From assembly GCA_946811695.1 (NCBI GenBank), contig OX328123.1, positions 12,947,662-13,011,661 on the forward strand: DNA of 64,000 nt, written 5' to 3'. The DNA is from Gonocerus acuteangulatus. Lineage: Eukaryota > Arthropoda > Insecta > Hemiptera > Coreidae. The stretch's first letter is position 1. Every line of letters begins with the position of its first letter. A program made the translations under genes and the position numbers. The notes under the pieces were generated by a model. That model saw nothing but the letters and a program-made list of their open reading frames with translations. It was not told where the DNA came from and made no database searches. Below, one piece after another: positions 47,394 through 57,446 of the stretch.

Positions 47394-47734
47394 CTACCAT
47401 GCCACACGCAGCACCGATCAGTACCATAAAGGTTTGAAAAAAATGAGAGAAGACAGAATAACAAAAGAGCAGATATTTCTATATTAAAATAGAAAGTTCA
47501 AGTTGCGAGTTAAGCATATTTTTTTCTCAAATAAAATATAGAGGGAAACAAAAAAAAAAAAAAAATTGATTTTTCAATAAAAATTAGAACTATTTTTGCT
47601 TACTTCATCAATAAAATGTTTTTATTTTTTAATTCAGTGGAATTATTATGAAACTTATAAATTTCCAGAATCTGGTTTAAAAAAAAAAAAAAAAAATTTA
47701 AAGTGAATGTTCAATCTAGATTGTAACAAAATTC

Positions 47735-48289
47735 GATACTTACGTATTAGCTTCAACACAGGTTAAAGAGCCGACTCTCAGAGATATGGATCATCACCAG
47801 GTCAGAGATCTGAATCAAGGCGTCAATTGAGTTGTTGCCAATATAGGGACGGGATTATCAACAATTTGGGTTGACTAAGAGTTTCCATATAACCTTCAGC
47901 GAGTGGAAACAGGTAGCACATATGTTAATGGCACAATTGCTATGTGTTTTCGCTCACTCAAGGTTATATCGAAACTCTAGTCAATCCAGCTCATTAAAAA
48001 GAACAAAGAAGCATTTTCGCAGAAAGAACACAAGAAGAGAACAGAAGAGCGTAAAGAACACAAACTCGAAAAAAACAAGCAACAAACTAGGAAATCGCAT
48101 AACAACAAACAAAGAAACACCAATCGGATAAAAAACATCAATGTACAAATGAATTGCGTTTTAAATAGAAAGGGAACAAGACTGTTACTATAGGAATAGA
48201 CCAATAGAAATTCTCCAAATAGATAATCCAGGTCTCTGAACGAGACCCACATCTCTAACCTGCGTTGAAGCTAATACGTAAGTATCAAC
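47735..48289. mobile_element. inverted-repeat element with GATACTTACGTATTAGC ends
   Basis: About 555 bp with ends GATACTTACGTATTAGCTTC and its reverse complement, extending about 35 bp on each side (CAACACAGGTTA against CAACGCAGGTTA). An inner palindrome at 47,866-47,990 (arms AGGTTATATCGAAACTC-like and GTCAATCC) is shared with the 21 kb element. Confidence 0.8.
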
Positions 48290-49094
48290 ATTTCCTACTT
48301 GGATAATTGGATGGTTAACTAATAAGAAACAGCTGCTCTCAAGGAACTGTGAAAGTTTTTCAATCGCTGTAGTAATTAAAAATGTACATTTATTTACACA
48401 TGTATAATAAATACTTTAAGGAAGAGTAGTTTTTAAAAAAAGTAGAAAAAGAAATGCAGTAGATAGATTTCCAAAATACGAACTAAACACAGAGAAAGCT
48501 CCCAATGCCAAAACAAAACTACATTGTGAGATTGATCCTTTCACAGTTCCCAATCTGCCTTCTCGTTAATTAACCTAAAATAATTTACTAAAATACTAAT
48601 TGAAATATATAGTATAAATAATGTAATAGACATGTTATAATATATACAATAGTAAATAGAGAAATTAAATAGCTGTCATGTCTATTAATTCCAAATAAGT
48701 TCTAATCGAGTAAAGCAATAAAATTTTTTTGGCATTGGTGTTCTAAAACCGACCACAAAAAGTCAGCAAAAAGTCAGATTGGAATACTGTTTTTGAACAT
48801 CTCACAAATTACCCAAAAGAATAATTTAATTTAGAAATTTACAGTATATACAGTTCCAATCATATTTAAGTAAGGAATCCCCAACCAATAAAATAAATAC
48901 ACTGTACAATATGAAGCATGCTTATAAATTATTCCGTGTTTTCATGCATTATAAACAATTTGTGAATATAAGTTTGTTTAAAGTTAAGTCTTTTATAATT
49001 AGAAAGTTTGGGAAAATAGAGCTAGTTTGTTTCAATTTAAATCCAAAAATTGAGATTTTAAAGCTAAAGAATATGTAGAAAAAAATGAGCATAC

Positions 49095-49226
49095 CTGGCT
49101 TGCAATGAACTTGGGGTAAGCCCTTTGTACCAGGAGGGCATGTACATTCAAATTTATCTAATTCTACTTCTGTACATACTGCATTTACACCACAACCTTC
49201 AGTTCTGCAGTCTCCTCTTTTAATAC
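49095..49226 (-). CDS. dp: dp exon 23: single EGF
   Basis: The exon codes 44 residues, phase 1 to 1: GDCRTEGCGVNAVC, EVELDKFECTC and GLPQVHCKP. Joined to exon 24 it reads CKPECESHEDCP, rebuilding the P-E-C start of a DPY module across a 1.7 kb intron. Confidence 0.92.
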
Positions 49227-49276
49227 CTGTTGAATTTTTTAAAGACAATAAATTATTTATAGTTCTAATAAATATA

Positions 49277-49934
49277 CAGTAAAACCTTATTAACTCGGAC
49301 CAATTTTGAAAACAAAATGACTTTGTTCAGGGTAGTAAATGAAGACTTATTTTACAGACGATAAATTAGTATTCTAGTAGGTAAATTACTCGAGTTTTCC
49401 TAGGATAATGTACGCGAGTTTTCCAAGCGTCTTGTTCTAGGTTCAGTATCGTTTTACTGTTTTGTTTGCTCGTTGTCCGACAAGACGAAATGTAAAAATA
49501 TTGTTGTGACTATGGACAAAAAGGTGGGAGCATTGACACGAATTGATAAAAGAAAATCGGTAAAGAACATTGCTGCAGAGTTTGGAGTACGAACATCGAC
49601 TGTATCAGATTAGAAAAAGAACAGAAAACACATTAAACACTTTTGTTCCAAAATGATTTATAAGGACAGTTTATGGTGGTTGCAGAAGCTGTAGCAAACA
49701 TTGAGAAATTGATGGTGTATTTTAAGTGTCAAACCAAAACATTATGTGTATGTGTTTTTCGGTGAAAGTGTGTCAATAATAATTTCTAAATTCAATTAAA
49801 AATATTTCGTTGATTAAATCATATAAATTTAATGTTTTTATTCTCGTTTTTCCATTAATCTCTGGATAACCCAGATATTCGTTAACTCGGATCGGCCCTG
49901 GTCCCAGTTGATTCAGGTAAACGAGGTTTTACTG
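49277..49934 (+). mobile_element. pogo/Tigger-like transposon remnant
   Basis: A 658 bp segment flanked by TA, with ends CAGTAAAACCTTATTAACTC and, reversed, CAGTAAAACCTCGTTTACCT. It sits in the intron between exons 22 and 23 and carries a fragment of a CENP-B-type DNA-binding domain (next entry). Most of the transposase is missing, so it is non-autonomous. Confidence 0.82.
49512..49655 (+). pseudogene. fragment of pogo/Tigger transposase N-terminal helix-turn-helix
   Basis: From an ATG the frame reads MDKKVGALTRIDKRKSVKNI and continues AAEFGVRTSTVSD before a stop at 49,611; beyond the stop the same frame reads KKNRKHIKHF. The pattern K-S-V-x2-I-A-x-E-F-G-V-x2-S-T-V matches the psq/CENP-B-N helix-turn-helix of Tigger-like transposases. 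The in-frame stop and missing catalytic domain make it a relic. Confidence 0.78.
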
Positions 49935-50035
49935 TAGTAAAATTAGATAGATTTTGTATTGATTAGTTGTATAAATGTTTTCTGAAAATTCTTCTAGCAA
50001 AAAATGTTCTATGAAATATTTCCTTTTGCACTCAC

Positions 50036-50287
50036 ATCTATTTTTCGGATCGCCAAGAGGAAATTCAGGCGGGCAGAAGCATTGATAGGTATTGCCAGAA
50101 GGTCTGCAAGACGCATTCATTCCACATTTGGCCTTAGCACAATGATCAATTCGTGTTTCCTGACATCGGCATCCCTTATATGGGTCTCCTGAGCATCCAG
50201 GATTGCAGCTACATTCAAAGCCTGTGGCTAAATCTCGACACCGTGTATTAGGACCGCAAGGGTTCCTACTGCATGTATCACTAGGAC
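50036..50287 (-). CDS. dp: dp exon 22: two EGF-like modules without DPY
   Basis: The exon codes 84 residues, phase 1 to 1: TCSRNPCGPNTRC with CSCNPGCSGDPYKGC (the second CxC region is unusually CNPGC), then AKCGMNASCRPSG to LGDPKNRC completed in exon 23. Donor AGAT|GTGAGT; the join reads NRCIKRGDC. Confidence 0.9.
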
Positions 50288-51446
50288 CTATAATGCAAAT
50301 ACGCCTCTATAAATATATTGAGTCTCGTAAAGGTTTCTGCAGAACCTGATTTTTCCATGGGTGTATATAAGGGGTCTGCAGCCCCCAAAATAATGATTTA
50401 ATTGTTAAAAATGCAAACCTCAAAAATAAATTAAATAAAATCACTTAGTTAAAAAAAGAAAAAAAAAATTGTTTCGGGTTGTAAGCTTTGAATGGCAATT
50501 CAATTGTAGGGATGGCTGTGAGAGAGATAATAGTGCTTAGTCTGTGTGCGTGTATAAAGTGATACATAAACCATTCAATGTAATGCAAATAGTTGCCTAA
50601 TGATTTTACAAATGATGAAAATGGAACAAAAATGATAAATTATTCAGTTAGAAATAAAATGTTATAAGTTCATGTTGCCGTTTTGGTAAGAAAATTTTGT
50701 GTGAAAAAAGTCAATAAAAAGGGAAAATGTCTTCAACATTTATTCTGGTTTACTAGGTGTCACAGGATCTCAAAACTCGCCATTCACACTAAAATATTTA
50801 AAATTTTCCCAGACCCCCCTCCATCTTGGGATGTATTACATACCGTTGATGGTCACAGCCCCTCCTGAAATTATTTCCTATATAAGCTCCTGGATTTTGC
50901 AGACGTTTCTGATCCTTTCTTTTTTTTTAGGTTGTACCATTTCGGTTTGGCTGAAATTATGTTTTGGAATCTGAATTTCACAATATGCAGATATAGGAAG
51001 ACGAAACAAAACCTTTATTCAATGAAGTGAGTATTGTACCACAATTCTACGATTCCCTCATTCTAATAAGTACAATTTGAAAAAAATAATATCAAATCAA
51101 ATATCACGACTTTAGTATAATATGTAAGGAATATGATCCTTGTGTACCCATCAACTGGTAAAACACAAATAAGGTCCTTCAGAAGAACTATGCAAAGGGG
51201 CCGGGTAGCAGAGATTAAATAGGCCCAAAATGCATTTTTAATGTACTTTTGTGAATACAGAGTGACTAGAGGTTACAAAACCTCCCGCTCGGTATCACAA
51301 AAAGCTGTCACAACAGTGGCTTTCAGTCCCGAAGTGAAGAAATGGACTTGTCACAAAACTGACTATCAGGCCACTGGCATGCAAGCCAGTTGTCACAAAA
51401 GTGGCTATCAATCTTGAAAGGGAACTAATATTTATGAATAAAATAC
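50288..51446. other. dp: intron between exons 21 and 22, nothing recognised
   Basis: 1,159 bp. Near 51,270-51,410 the words GTCACAA and GTGGCT recur three or four times with loose spacing, possibly a degenerate short repeat. No coding frame with Cys spacing seen. Confidence 0.55.
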
Positions 51447-51599
51447 CTGGTTTACATTCTGTCAAAGGGTTTCCGTGGAAACCAGGAGGGCAAGAGCAAA
51501 GAGCACGCCGATCAGCTGCCTTGCATTGAGCGTTCACACCACATGGTCTTCCTTGAAGGCAAGGATTTCTACATATATTATCTTCACCACAAGATTTTC
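51447..51599 (-). CDS. dp: dp exon 21: DPY end plus EGF
   Basis: The exon codes 51 residues, phase 1 to 1: KSCGEDNICRNPC then an EGF RPCGVNAQC to GNPLTEC, ending KP. Donor G|GTATTT, acceptor TTTACAG. Confidence 0.9.
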
Positions 51600-51943
51600 C
51601 TGTAAATAAAGGTATATGAAATATGAATGAAAAGATTACACACACATATATATATATAAATATATATCATAGTAAAAAGATTTAATGCAATACTAAAACT
51701 AATTTTATTGTTGTCACTAGATCATTTATTAGTAGAAATAACCAATTACATAATTTAATAGCCTGCTTTATTTTAGGTCTTCTGAAATGAAAGATTATGT
51801 AAATTTAAAAGGAGAATAGAATTCTAGTGAGATATCCTAAAGCAGAATATTTATTTTTTATATTTATGTATCAAATTATTTTTAAACTATTCCTTTTAGT
51901 AAATAAATAACAATTATAATATTAAGTTGAAAATGCAACTTAC

Positions 51944-52193
51944 CTCCTTCGCAGTCCTCATCTTTCGTGCATGAGAAAGGTTTACAAGATCTGGTTGGAT
52001 CCCCCCGAGTTCCAGCGGGACACAAGCAGACAGCTCTGTGATCCGAGATTCTACATTCTGCCCCAATACCACAAGGGTTTCGACCGGAATCACACGGACT
52101 GCGGCAAAGACCATTTGAGCATGATCGATCGTTAGGGCAATCGGTGTCCTTTTGACATCCTCCTCTGCATATACCATCTTTACAGAGTTGGCC
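51944..52193 (-). CDS. dp: dp exon 20: four-Cys unit, EGF, start of a further unit
   Basis: The exon is 250 bp, phase 0 in and phase 1 out: GQLCKDGICRGGC, QKDTDCPNDRSC, an EGF (SPCDSGRNPCGIGAEC to TRGDPTRSC) and SCTKDEDCEGG. The last unit is completed by exon 21 as DEDCEGGKSCGEDNIC, confirming donor GGAG|GTAAG. Confidence 0.9.
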
Positions 52194-52312
52194 CTATAAG
52201 AAATAATACATTATTATTACAGTTGAAGTTGAAAAAATAGACTTCAATGATAATGAATTTCATTTGTATTTTAAAACATTGCCATTTAAAATGAGGAGTA
52301 AAATTTACTCAC

Positions 52313-52584
52313 AGGTATGCAAGGCTTTACTGGTGAACAGGTTGCTGCACAGACACCTTCGAAACAAACATTACCACAAGGGCAATCTTTAGTTCCTCGA
52401 CACAATGTTTGGCAATGGCCCGTGGCTTCATCGCATGGGCAAATACCATCACAGCGAACGGGAGGCTTAGTACACCCAATCAATGGATTACCGACGTACG
52501 ACTGGGGGCAGCTACACTGTACTCCATGGTTGACGACAACACATTCAGCACAAGAACCACATGTTGTTGCTGCTTCACAAGGAT
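52313..52584 (-). CDS. dp: dp exon 19: EGF and variant Cys-rich units
   Basis: The exon is 272 bp, phase 1 in and phase 0 out: PCEAATTCGSCAEC (EGF ending VGNPLIGC) and then less regular units, CDGICPCDEATGHC and LCRGTKDCPCGNVC, ending SPVKPCIP. The extra Cys in CGSCAEC and DCPCGNVC differ from standard spacing and might form an extra bridge. The phase-0 donor CCT|GTGAGT joins GQLCKDGIC of exon 20. Confidence 0.9.
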
Positions 52585-52671
52585 CTAAAAATTATATTTA
52601 TAATATTTTTAAAGTAAATACAACATAATTAAGCACACAATATGAAACTACTACAAAGTAACTTAAAAAAA

Positions 52672-53060
52672 TTCAGATTATTATTATTTATTGCTGATGC
52701 TCTGTATCTAAGGCAAATAACATTTCATTTCCTGTAGTAAGCTGATGCAGGTGCTGAACTTAATGATGCCACTCCAAAATATTAGATGCAACAGACAATT
52801 ATGAATGTAGTAAAATGTTTGAGGTATAGATAGTAAAGGGAACAAAAATGAAATAAAAATAAATATAAAGAAAAATAATTAAATAAAATTAAAATGAATG
52901 AGTTTAGTTAAATATTTAATTAATAGAGTGAAATAGTTTTCATCATTATCACAAAAAAGGTAAATGGATTCTTATTGTTATCTACTACATTTTGTTGTAC
53001 ATGTTAGTGTTTTTCAAATATGTCAATGCTGCGTCAATATCAGATTAAACAAATTAAATA
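52672..53060 (-). mobile_element. 3' remnant of a retroelement family, copy 1
   Basis: On the minus strand a short frame ends DIDAALTYLKNTNMYNKM then stop, followed by a 3' region that finishes at the TAATAATAAT-type tail near 52,675. The coding end matches copy 2 at 62.1 kb (HIDAALTYLKNNDIFNKI). The A/T-rich short repeat tail instead of poly-A suggests a non-LTR retrotransposon, but the protein family is not identified. Confidence 0.5.
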
Positions 53061-53069
53061 AAATGAACT

Positions 53070-53200
53070 TAACCCCTGGTGTGTATTAAGTGTCGACAGA
53101 CACGAGGGAAATTTCCATGAAGTTTGTTGGTAGCAGTGAGAATCTACATTCTTGATGCTCAATGCTGCCTACATACTCCACTGAAATTTCACTGAAAGGA
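53070..53200. mobile_element. palindromic miniature element, family A copy 2 (decayed)
   Basis: Starts TTAACCCCTGGTGTGTATTA and carries the hairpin arms with several mismatches (for example AGTTTGTTGGTAGCAGTGAG). The right outer end is missing after the inner arm, so this copy is truncated. Confidence 0.7.
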
Positions 53201-53279
53201 TTCAAAATTAATTTAAGAAATGTGTTAATATCTAAAATAAATGTGTATGAAATCTTGACGTTTAGCTTATAAGAATTAC

Positions 53280-53455
53280 CTCGGCACTGCTTGTCGATAC
53301 AAGCTTGGTTGTTTGGGCAGACAACATCACTCCTACAACCGAGTTCACATACTCGATTTTCACATATCTGTCCCTTACTGCACTTTCCGTCACTGTTGCA
53401 GATTGTTTTACAGACCCCGTTCAAACATCGTTCATCTGAGAGGCAATTGCTATCA
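53280..53455 (-). CDS. dp: dp exon 18: three tandem four-Cys modules
   Basis: The exon is 176 bp, phase 2 in and phase 1 out: DSNCLSDERC, ICNSDGKCSKGQIC and GCRSDVVCPNNQAC with the regular C-x3-C connectors. The acceptor lies directly after a run of T on the coding strand (TTTTTTTAG). Only about 79 bp separate it from exon 17, so the intron is near minimal. Confidence 0.88.
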
Positions 53456-53534
53456 CTAAAAAAAAAATTGCATATTTATATTAATTTTCCTAAAATTCTA
53501 GCAATGCTTAAAAAAAAAAAAAAAATTAACATAC

Positions 53535-53736
53535 ACTTGGCATGTGTTGAGGCAGGTGTCACCAAAACATATGGTTCCTGGAGGGCAGTCCCCATTGGCA
53601 TGGCATGAGAGGGATGGATGTTTACAACTCAGATCTGGGTCTCCCATCAGATCTTCAGGGCATTTGCAGACTTTTTGGTGATTGGACATTGAACACTTAG
53701 CATTCGTTCCACAAGCAGTTGGAGATTCACAAAGAT
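53535..53736 (-). CDS. dp: dp exon 17: EGF plus four-Cys module
   Basis: The exon is 202 bp, phase 1 in and phase 2 out: LCESPTACGTNAKC (EGF, ending LMGDPDLSC) and SCHANGDCPPGTIC. The donor GT|GTATGT splits a Val codon completed by exon 18, giving TCQVDSNC. An alternative donor three bases upstream would break this frame. Confidence 0.87.
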
Positions 53737-53874
53737 CTGAAAAGATATTTTAAAAACTTAAATCATTAGCTACTAAAGGAGGATGCAAATTCTGTTCTTT
53801 TTTCTTAAAGAGAAATCTAATGACCATAATTAGGAATAAAATCTATGGCTACCTCCCATTCTATTGAAACTTAC

Positions 53875-54081
53875 CTATGCATTTGGAGTTGACGCATGCT
53901 TTGTTTTCGGAACAACTAAGGTCGCTACGACAGCCTATTGCACAAACAAAATCCTGACATAGCTCTCCAGACCGGCAGTCATCATCTTTTCTGCAAAGTG
54001 GCTGACAAATCTTCGTTGTTAAGTCGCACTTTTCGTTACTGAGACAGCCTGCGTCTGATGCACACACTGGTCGACAGACAC
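53875..54081 (-). CDS. dp: dp exon 16: three tandem four-Cys modules
   Basis: The exon codes 69 residues, phase 1 to 1: VCASDAGCLSNEKC, LCRKDDDCRSGELC and GCRSDLSCSENKAC, each with C-x3-C linkage to the next. No EGF. Pattern and length match exons 3, 9 and 18. Donor G|GTAAGT, acceptor ATCATAG. Confidence 0.91.
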
Positions 54082-54214
54082 CTATGATAATATTACATGT
54101 TAGTACATAATACAAAAAAAACAAAACAGAAAACATAAAACAAGAAGATTTATGGAACTGTATTATAAATGTTAGAAACAAGTGGATGTATCAAATAATC
54201 AAATCATTATTAAT

Positions 54215-54510
54215 GTATTTATTTATTTTAGCTGTGTCCCGCTTCAATGGCGATTAAACAGCGAACAGTATCCTCTGAACTTGACTATTATAGGAAATCA
54301 GCAAGGTTATTGTTGTTATATAAGTGTGTGTTGGTATGTAATTTTTAGCTGAAAGGTTCAACTATAAATAATGCTTAGTATCGATGGAAATATAATACCT
54401 TATGAGCCAACAGTCATCAAATAAAGTTGTAGGGTCCTGTGTTCTTGAGATAAGTTAGTATAGAGTTGATGTACTGGCTATCATTGCCGAGAAGTTCTTG
54501 AATATCATTC
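54215..54510 (-). mobile_element. possible divergent third member of the retroelement tail family
   Basis: The minus strand reads NIPNDIQELLGNDSQYINSI, similar to DIPNDLTDILSEGSPHIDAA of copy 2. The tail ends in TAAATAAATA near 54,217. Similarity is short. Confidence 0.35.
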
Positions 54511-54883
54511 GGGATATTATAATTGCTTTGTCTGTTGTCTGTCTGTAAATTTTTGATCTTAAGGTCTACGTTACATATATTGCATATACGTGTGTTAGTG
54601 GAGTATGTCCAATCCTTAATCGAGCGAGAACTATTTCTACGCGTTTATTATTGTGATGGCTAGATGGTCATTTCTCAACTGTGTTTTGAGGATTTTAGAA
54701 AATTTATTTATCACTTTTTTTTTTTTTATAATCAACTACAAACGAAAAATTAATTACCAATAGAGGGGTGAAAAAGTGACAAATCTACAGAAGGAAAAAT
54801 TGAAGTGCTGCAATAGCATTTTTAAAAATATTTTTATTAATTTTGTAAGTGTAGCAATGATTATACAAGTTCATGAGAGTTAC

Positions 54884-55192
54884 CTGAAATACAAGTTGTT
54901 CCAGTAGAGCAATCCCTGTTCTCTCTGCAGGGCGGAGCAGGTGCACGAACGCAAGCGACAGTAGCCGTTGGATTCGGCACAAAACCAGATTTGCAAGAAC
55001 ATACAGCTCTTTGGTTAGAGACCGAACAAATCGCGTTTGGGCCACAGACAGACTCAAGGCAAGGATTCATACATCTGTTATTTCGACATGATTCACTGGC
55101 ACTGCAGTCATCATCGGAATGGCAACCGATCACGCACATGTTGTGGAGGCAAATGTGACCGAGGAAGCAATCGTTGTCTACTCGACATGTCA
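54884..55192 (-). CDS. dp: dp exon 15: two four-Cys modules, EGF, four-Cys module
   Basis: The exon codes 103 residues, phase 1 to 1: TCRVDNDCFLGHIC, GCHSDDDCSASESC, an EGF (NPCLESVCGPNAIC to VPNPTATVAC) and PPCRENRDCSTGTTC. The linker RAPAPP is short and Pro-rich. Donor G|GTAACT; the join to exon 16 reads TCISGVCRPVC. Confidence 0.92.
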
Positions 55193-55334
55193 CTAGAAAT
55201 TAAAGAAATGTTTTAGTTAAAAGAACAAAAGAGAATTATAATGACTAAAATATGGTAGCTCCATATAATGACTAAAATAAGTTGTTTATAGAATGTTTAA
55301 ATTAGCAAACAATATGTAATAGATGTTTACTTAC

Positions 55335-55466
55335 AAATACAATTGTTTTTCAAACATTTTTCATTCAACGCACAATCGTTATCAGCAATGCAATTATGTC
55401 TACAAACATTATCCCTACATGAACTGTTTCCTAGACAATCTTCTCGAACACTACAAGACGTGGGTA
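55335..55466 (-). CDS. dp: dp exon 14: two tandem four-Cys modules
   Basis: The exon codes 44 residues, phase 1 to 1: SCSVREDCLGNSSC-x4-C and NCIADNDCALNEKC-x4-C, with no EGF. The acceptor is CTTCCAG|TA and the donor T|GTAAGT. The join to exon 15 gives NCILTCRVDNDC, extending the four-Cys array. Confidence 0.88.
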
Positions 55467-55556
55467 CTGGAAGATATAATAACATTTTATTAATTGATAA
55501 ATTATTCATAGTTTTCATAAAAAAAGAAGAAGTAATTATAATAAAAGGACTCTTAC

Positions 55557-55739
55557 TTCTAACACATTCTATTAATTCGTTTCCAGTAAAACCGGGTGGG
55601 CATGAACAGTGTTTAATGTGATCAACGGTATTACATTGAGCATTCAAACCACACGTGCTACTGTCGATACATGGGTTTGCACAGTGCCCTAGAAGGCACT
55701 GTTCATTTAAGCCACACTCAGAATGCGATCGGCAAGATG
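55557..55739 (-). CDS. dp: dp exon 13: DPY-like unit plus EGF
   Basis: The exon codes 61 residues, phase 1 to 1: SCRSHSECGLNEQC, ANPCIDSSTCGLNAQC and an EGF end CSCPPGFTGNELIEC. Join upstream reads CRTSCRSHSEC, and downstream CVRIPTSCSVREDC. Confidence 0.9.
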
Positions 55740-55817
55740 CTGAAAAATATATTTAAGTAGTAGAAAAGTTATTATTTTTTAAATGAATTATTATTAATAA
55801 AACATAAATTTATTTAC

Positions 55818-56012
55818 TTCTACAAAGATTCCCGTAGCAATGCGTGTTGTGAGGACAATCAGAATTTGATTTACATGGGATAGGCTTTGGCCTGCAACCG
55901 GCGCCTAAATCATCGGGATTACCCTCGTAACCTTCATTGCAAGAGCAGATACTTTCATGATTCCCTGATACACATTCGGCATTTACTCCACATACTTTGT
56001 CCTCGCAAACAT
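55818..56012 (-). CDS. dp: dp exon 12: EGF plus DPY-like unit
   Basis: The exon codes 65 residues, phase 1 to 1. It has an EGF (VCEDKVCGVNAEC to GNPDDLGAGC) and a DPY-like unit PCKSNSDCPHNTHCYGNLC. Donor A|GTAAAT, acceptor TTTTCTAG. Exons 12 to 16 share this small symmetrical format. Confidence 0.92.
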
Positions 56013-56089
56013 CTAGAAAATAGAACAAAATGTTATAGTTTGAAAATAAATACAAATTAGCTAGTTTCATGTAGTTATAATTGTGTTAC

Positions 56090-56345
56090 CTCGACACTTT
56101 GGCTGGCCGTTACTGATCGTACATACTGCTGCGGTAGGGCAGTCATCGTCTGTGTGACATTCAACTGGTGGCGTACAACCTTCTTTATAAGGATCGCCAA
56201 CAGTGCCTATAGGGCAGAGGCATTTGTGCGAACCGCGTGCGTTAGCACACGTTGCTCCTTGGCCACAAGGATTTTCTTCGCAGTAGTCAATAGCTGAGCA
56301 GCCTGTATATGGGTCACCGGTGTATCCAGGTTGACAGTAGCAAAC
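56090..56345 (-). CDS. dp: dp exon 11: EGF end, EGF, DPY-like unit
   Basis: The exon is 256 bp, phase 0 in and phase 1 out. VCYCQPGYTGDPYTGC completes the EGF started in exon 10. A complete EGF follows (YCEENPCGQGATC to GDPYKEGC) with spacing like calcium-binding EGFs (CANARGSHKCLC). It ends with ECHTDDDCPTAAVC. The donor G|GTAACA joins to exon 12 as CRDVCEDKVCG. Confidence 0.9.
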
Positions 56346-56444
56346 CTATTAACATATTTTTAATAATTCCTGTTCCTCTATCTATTATTTATTTATAATG
56401 AGATGAAGATAGTTAGCCGTTGAGGTGATAAGAATTCAGAGATA

Positions 56445-56695
56445 AAACGTCAGAAATCAGAAAAATAAAATTTCGAACGTTTTGGCATGCTCTTTGGCAG
56501 CCTTGTTCAGCAGTGCCTAAATAATGGAGGAAGACCACGATAACTGTTTGGTGACCATGGATAAGTGATAGAACCATGGATCATCCAAAGGATATCGTGG
56601 TCTTCCTCCATCCCCTAGGGATTTATTGCTGAAGAAGGCTGCCAAAGAGCATGCCAAAACGTCTGAAATAGAGATTTTTCTAAAAATCCTATGTT
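56445..56695. repeat. large imperfect palindrome (fold-back element)
   Basis: Arms contain ACGTTTTGGCATGCTCTTTG and GGCAGCCTT, then GGAGGAAGACCACGATA, mirrored around about 56,575 (loop near CCATGGATAAGTGATAG). Intron between exons 10 and 11. Confidence 0.8.
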
Positions 56696-56766
56696 TTCTC
56701 CCAACTATCCCAACCATTCTTTGACTCCATATTACGTATTTAATTATGTAATTAAACATTTCTAAC

Positions 56767-57027
56767 CTGCTTGTGACTTTCAGCTGAACACAGAGCGTTA
56801 TTTCCACATGGATTTTCAACAAGGCAAGATATTTTGCACATAAAATCTTCACACATCTTGTCGTCTGAGCAATCGTTACTTGATTGACATTCGATTCTCT
56901 GGCACCCTAGCTGAGGGTTCCCATGGTAACCAGATTTGCACGTACAAACAGGTTTATGGTTTTTAGATGTGCATTCTGCATTCCTTCCACATAGTGCGTT
57001 TCCATCGCAAACATTATCGCATACAGC
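56767..57027 (-). CDS. dp: dp exon 10: EGF, four-Cys unit, EGF start
   Basis: The exon is 261 bp, phase 0 at both ends. It codes DGNALCGRNAEC...GYHGNPQLGC (EGF), ECQSSNDCSDDKMC (DPY-like) and VENPCGNNALCSAESHKQ. The donor CAG|GTTAGA interrupts the second EGF; exon 11 continues VCYCQPGYTGDPYTGC. Acceptor TTTAAG|GCT. Confidence 0.88.
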
Positions 57028-57100
57028 CTTAAATGTTTAAAAAAAAATCTTATTGAAGTAAATAGCAGTACATTTTTATAATATTATATTAATATTATTT

Positions 57101-57259
57101 ACCCTTGGTGTGTATAATGTGTCTGACAGATACAAGGAAAATTTCAGTGAAGTATGTTGGCTGCAGTGTGCATCTAGATTCTAGATGCTCACTGCTGCCA
57201 ACATACGTCACTGAAATTTCCCTTGTGTCTGTCAGACACCTTATAAACACCAGGGGTTA
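57101..57259. mobile_element. palindromic miniature element, family A copy 3 (most complete)
   Basis: About 159 bp. Ends CCCTTGGTGTGTATAA and, reversed, CCCCTGGTGTTTATAA, then a GTCTGACAGA block on both sides, then the hairpin arms with AGATGCTCACTGCTGCC. Flanked by TTA on both sides, which could be the target duplication. Confidence 0.8.
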
Positions 57260-57446
57260 ATAAAATAACCAATTATATTAGAACTTCTAGGAGACATATA
57301 AAAATAAATTAAGTCAACCTAATTATTGCTTATATTAAGAAAATCCTGATGATCCATTTTTTTTTTTTTAAATTATTTCGAGTTAAGACACCACTTACAC
57401 CATGTCATGCTTTGGGAATTTGATACAAGGAGAAATTGCTGTTTCA

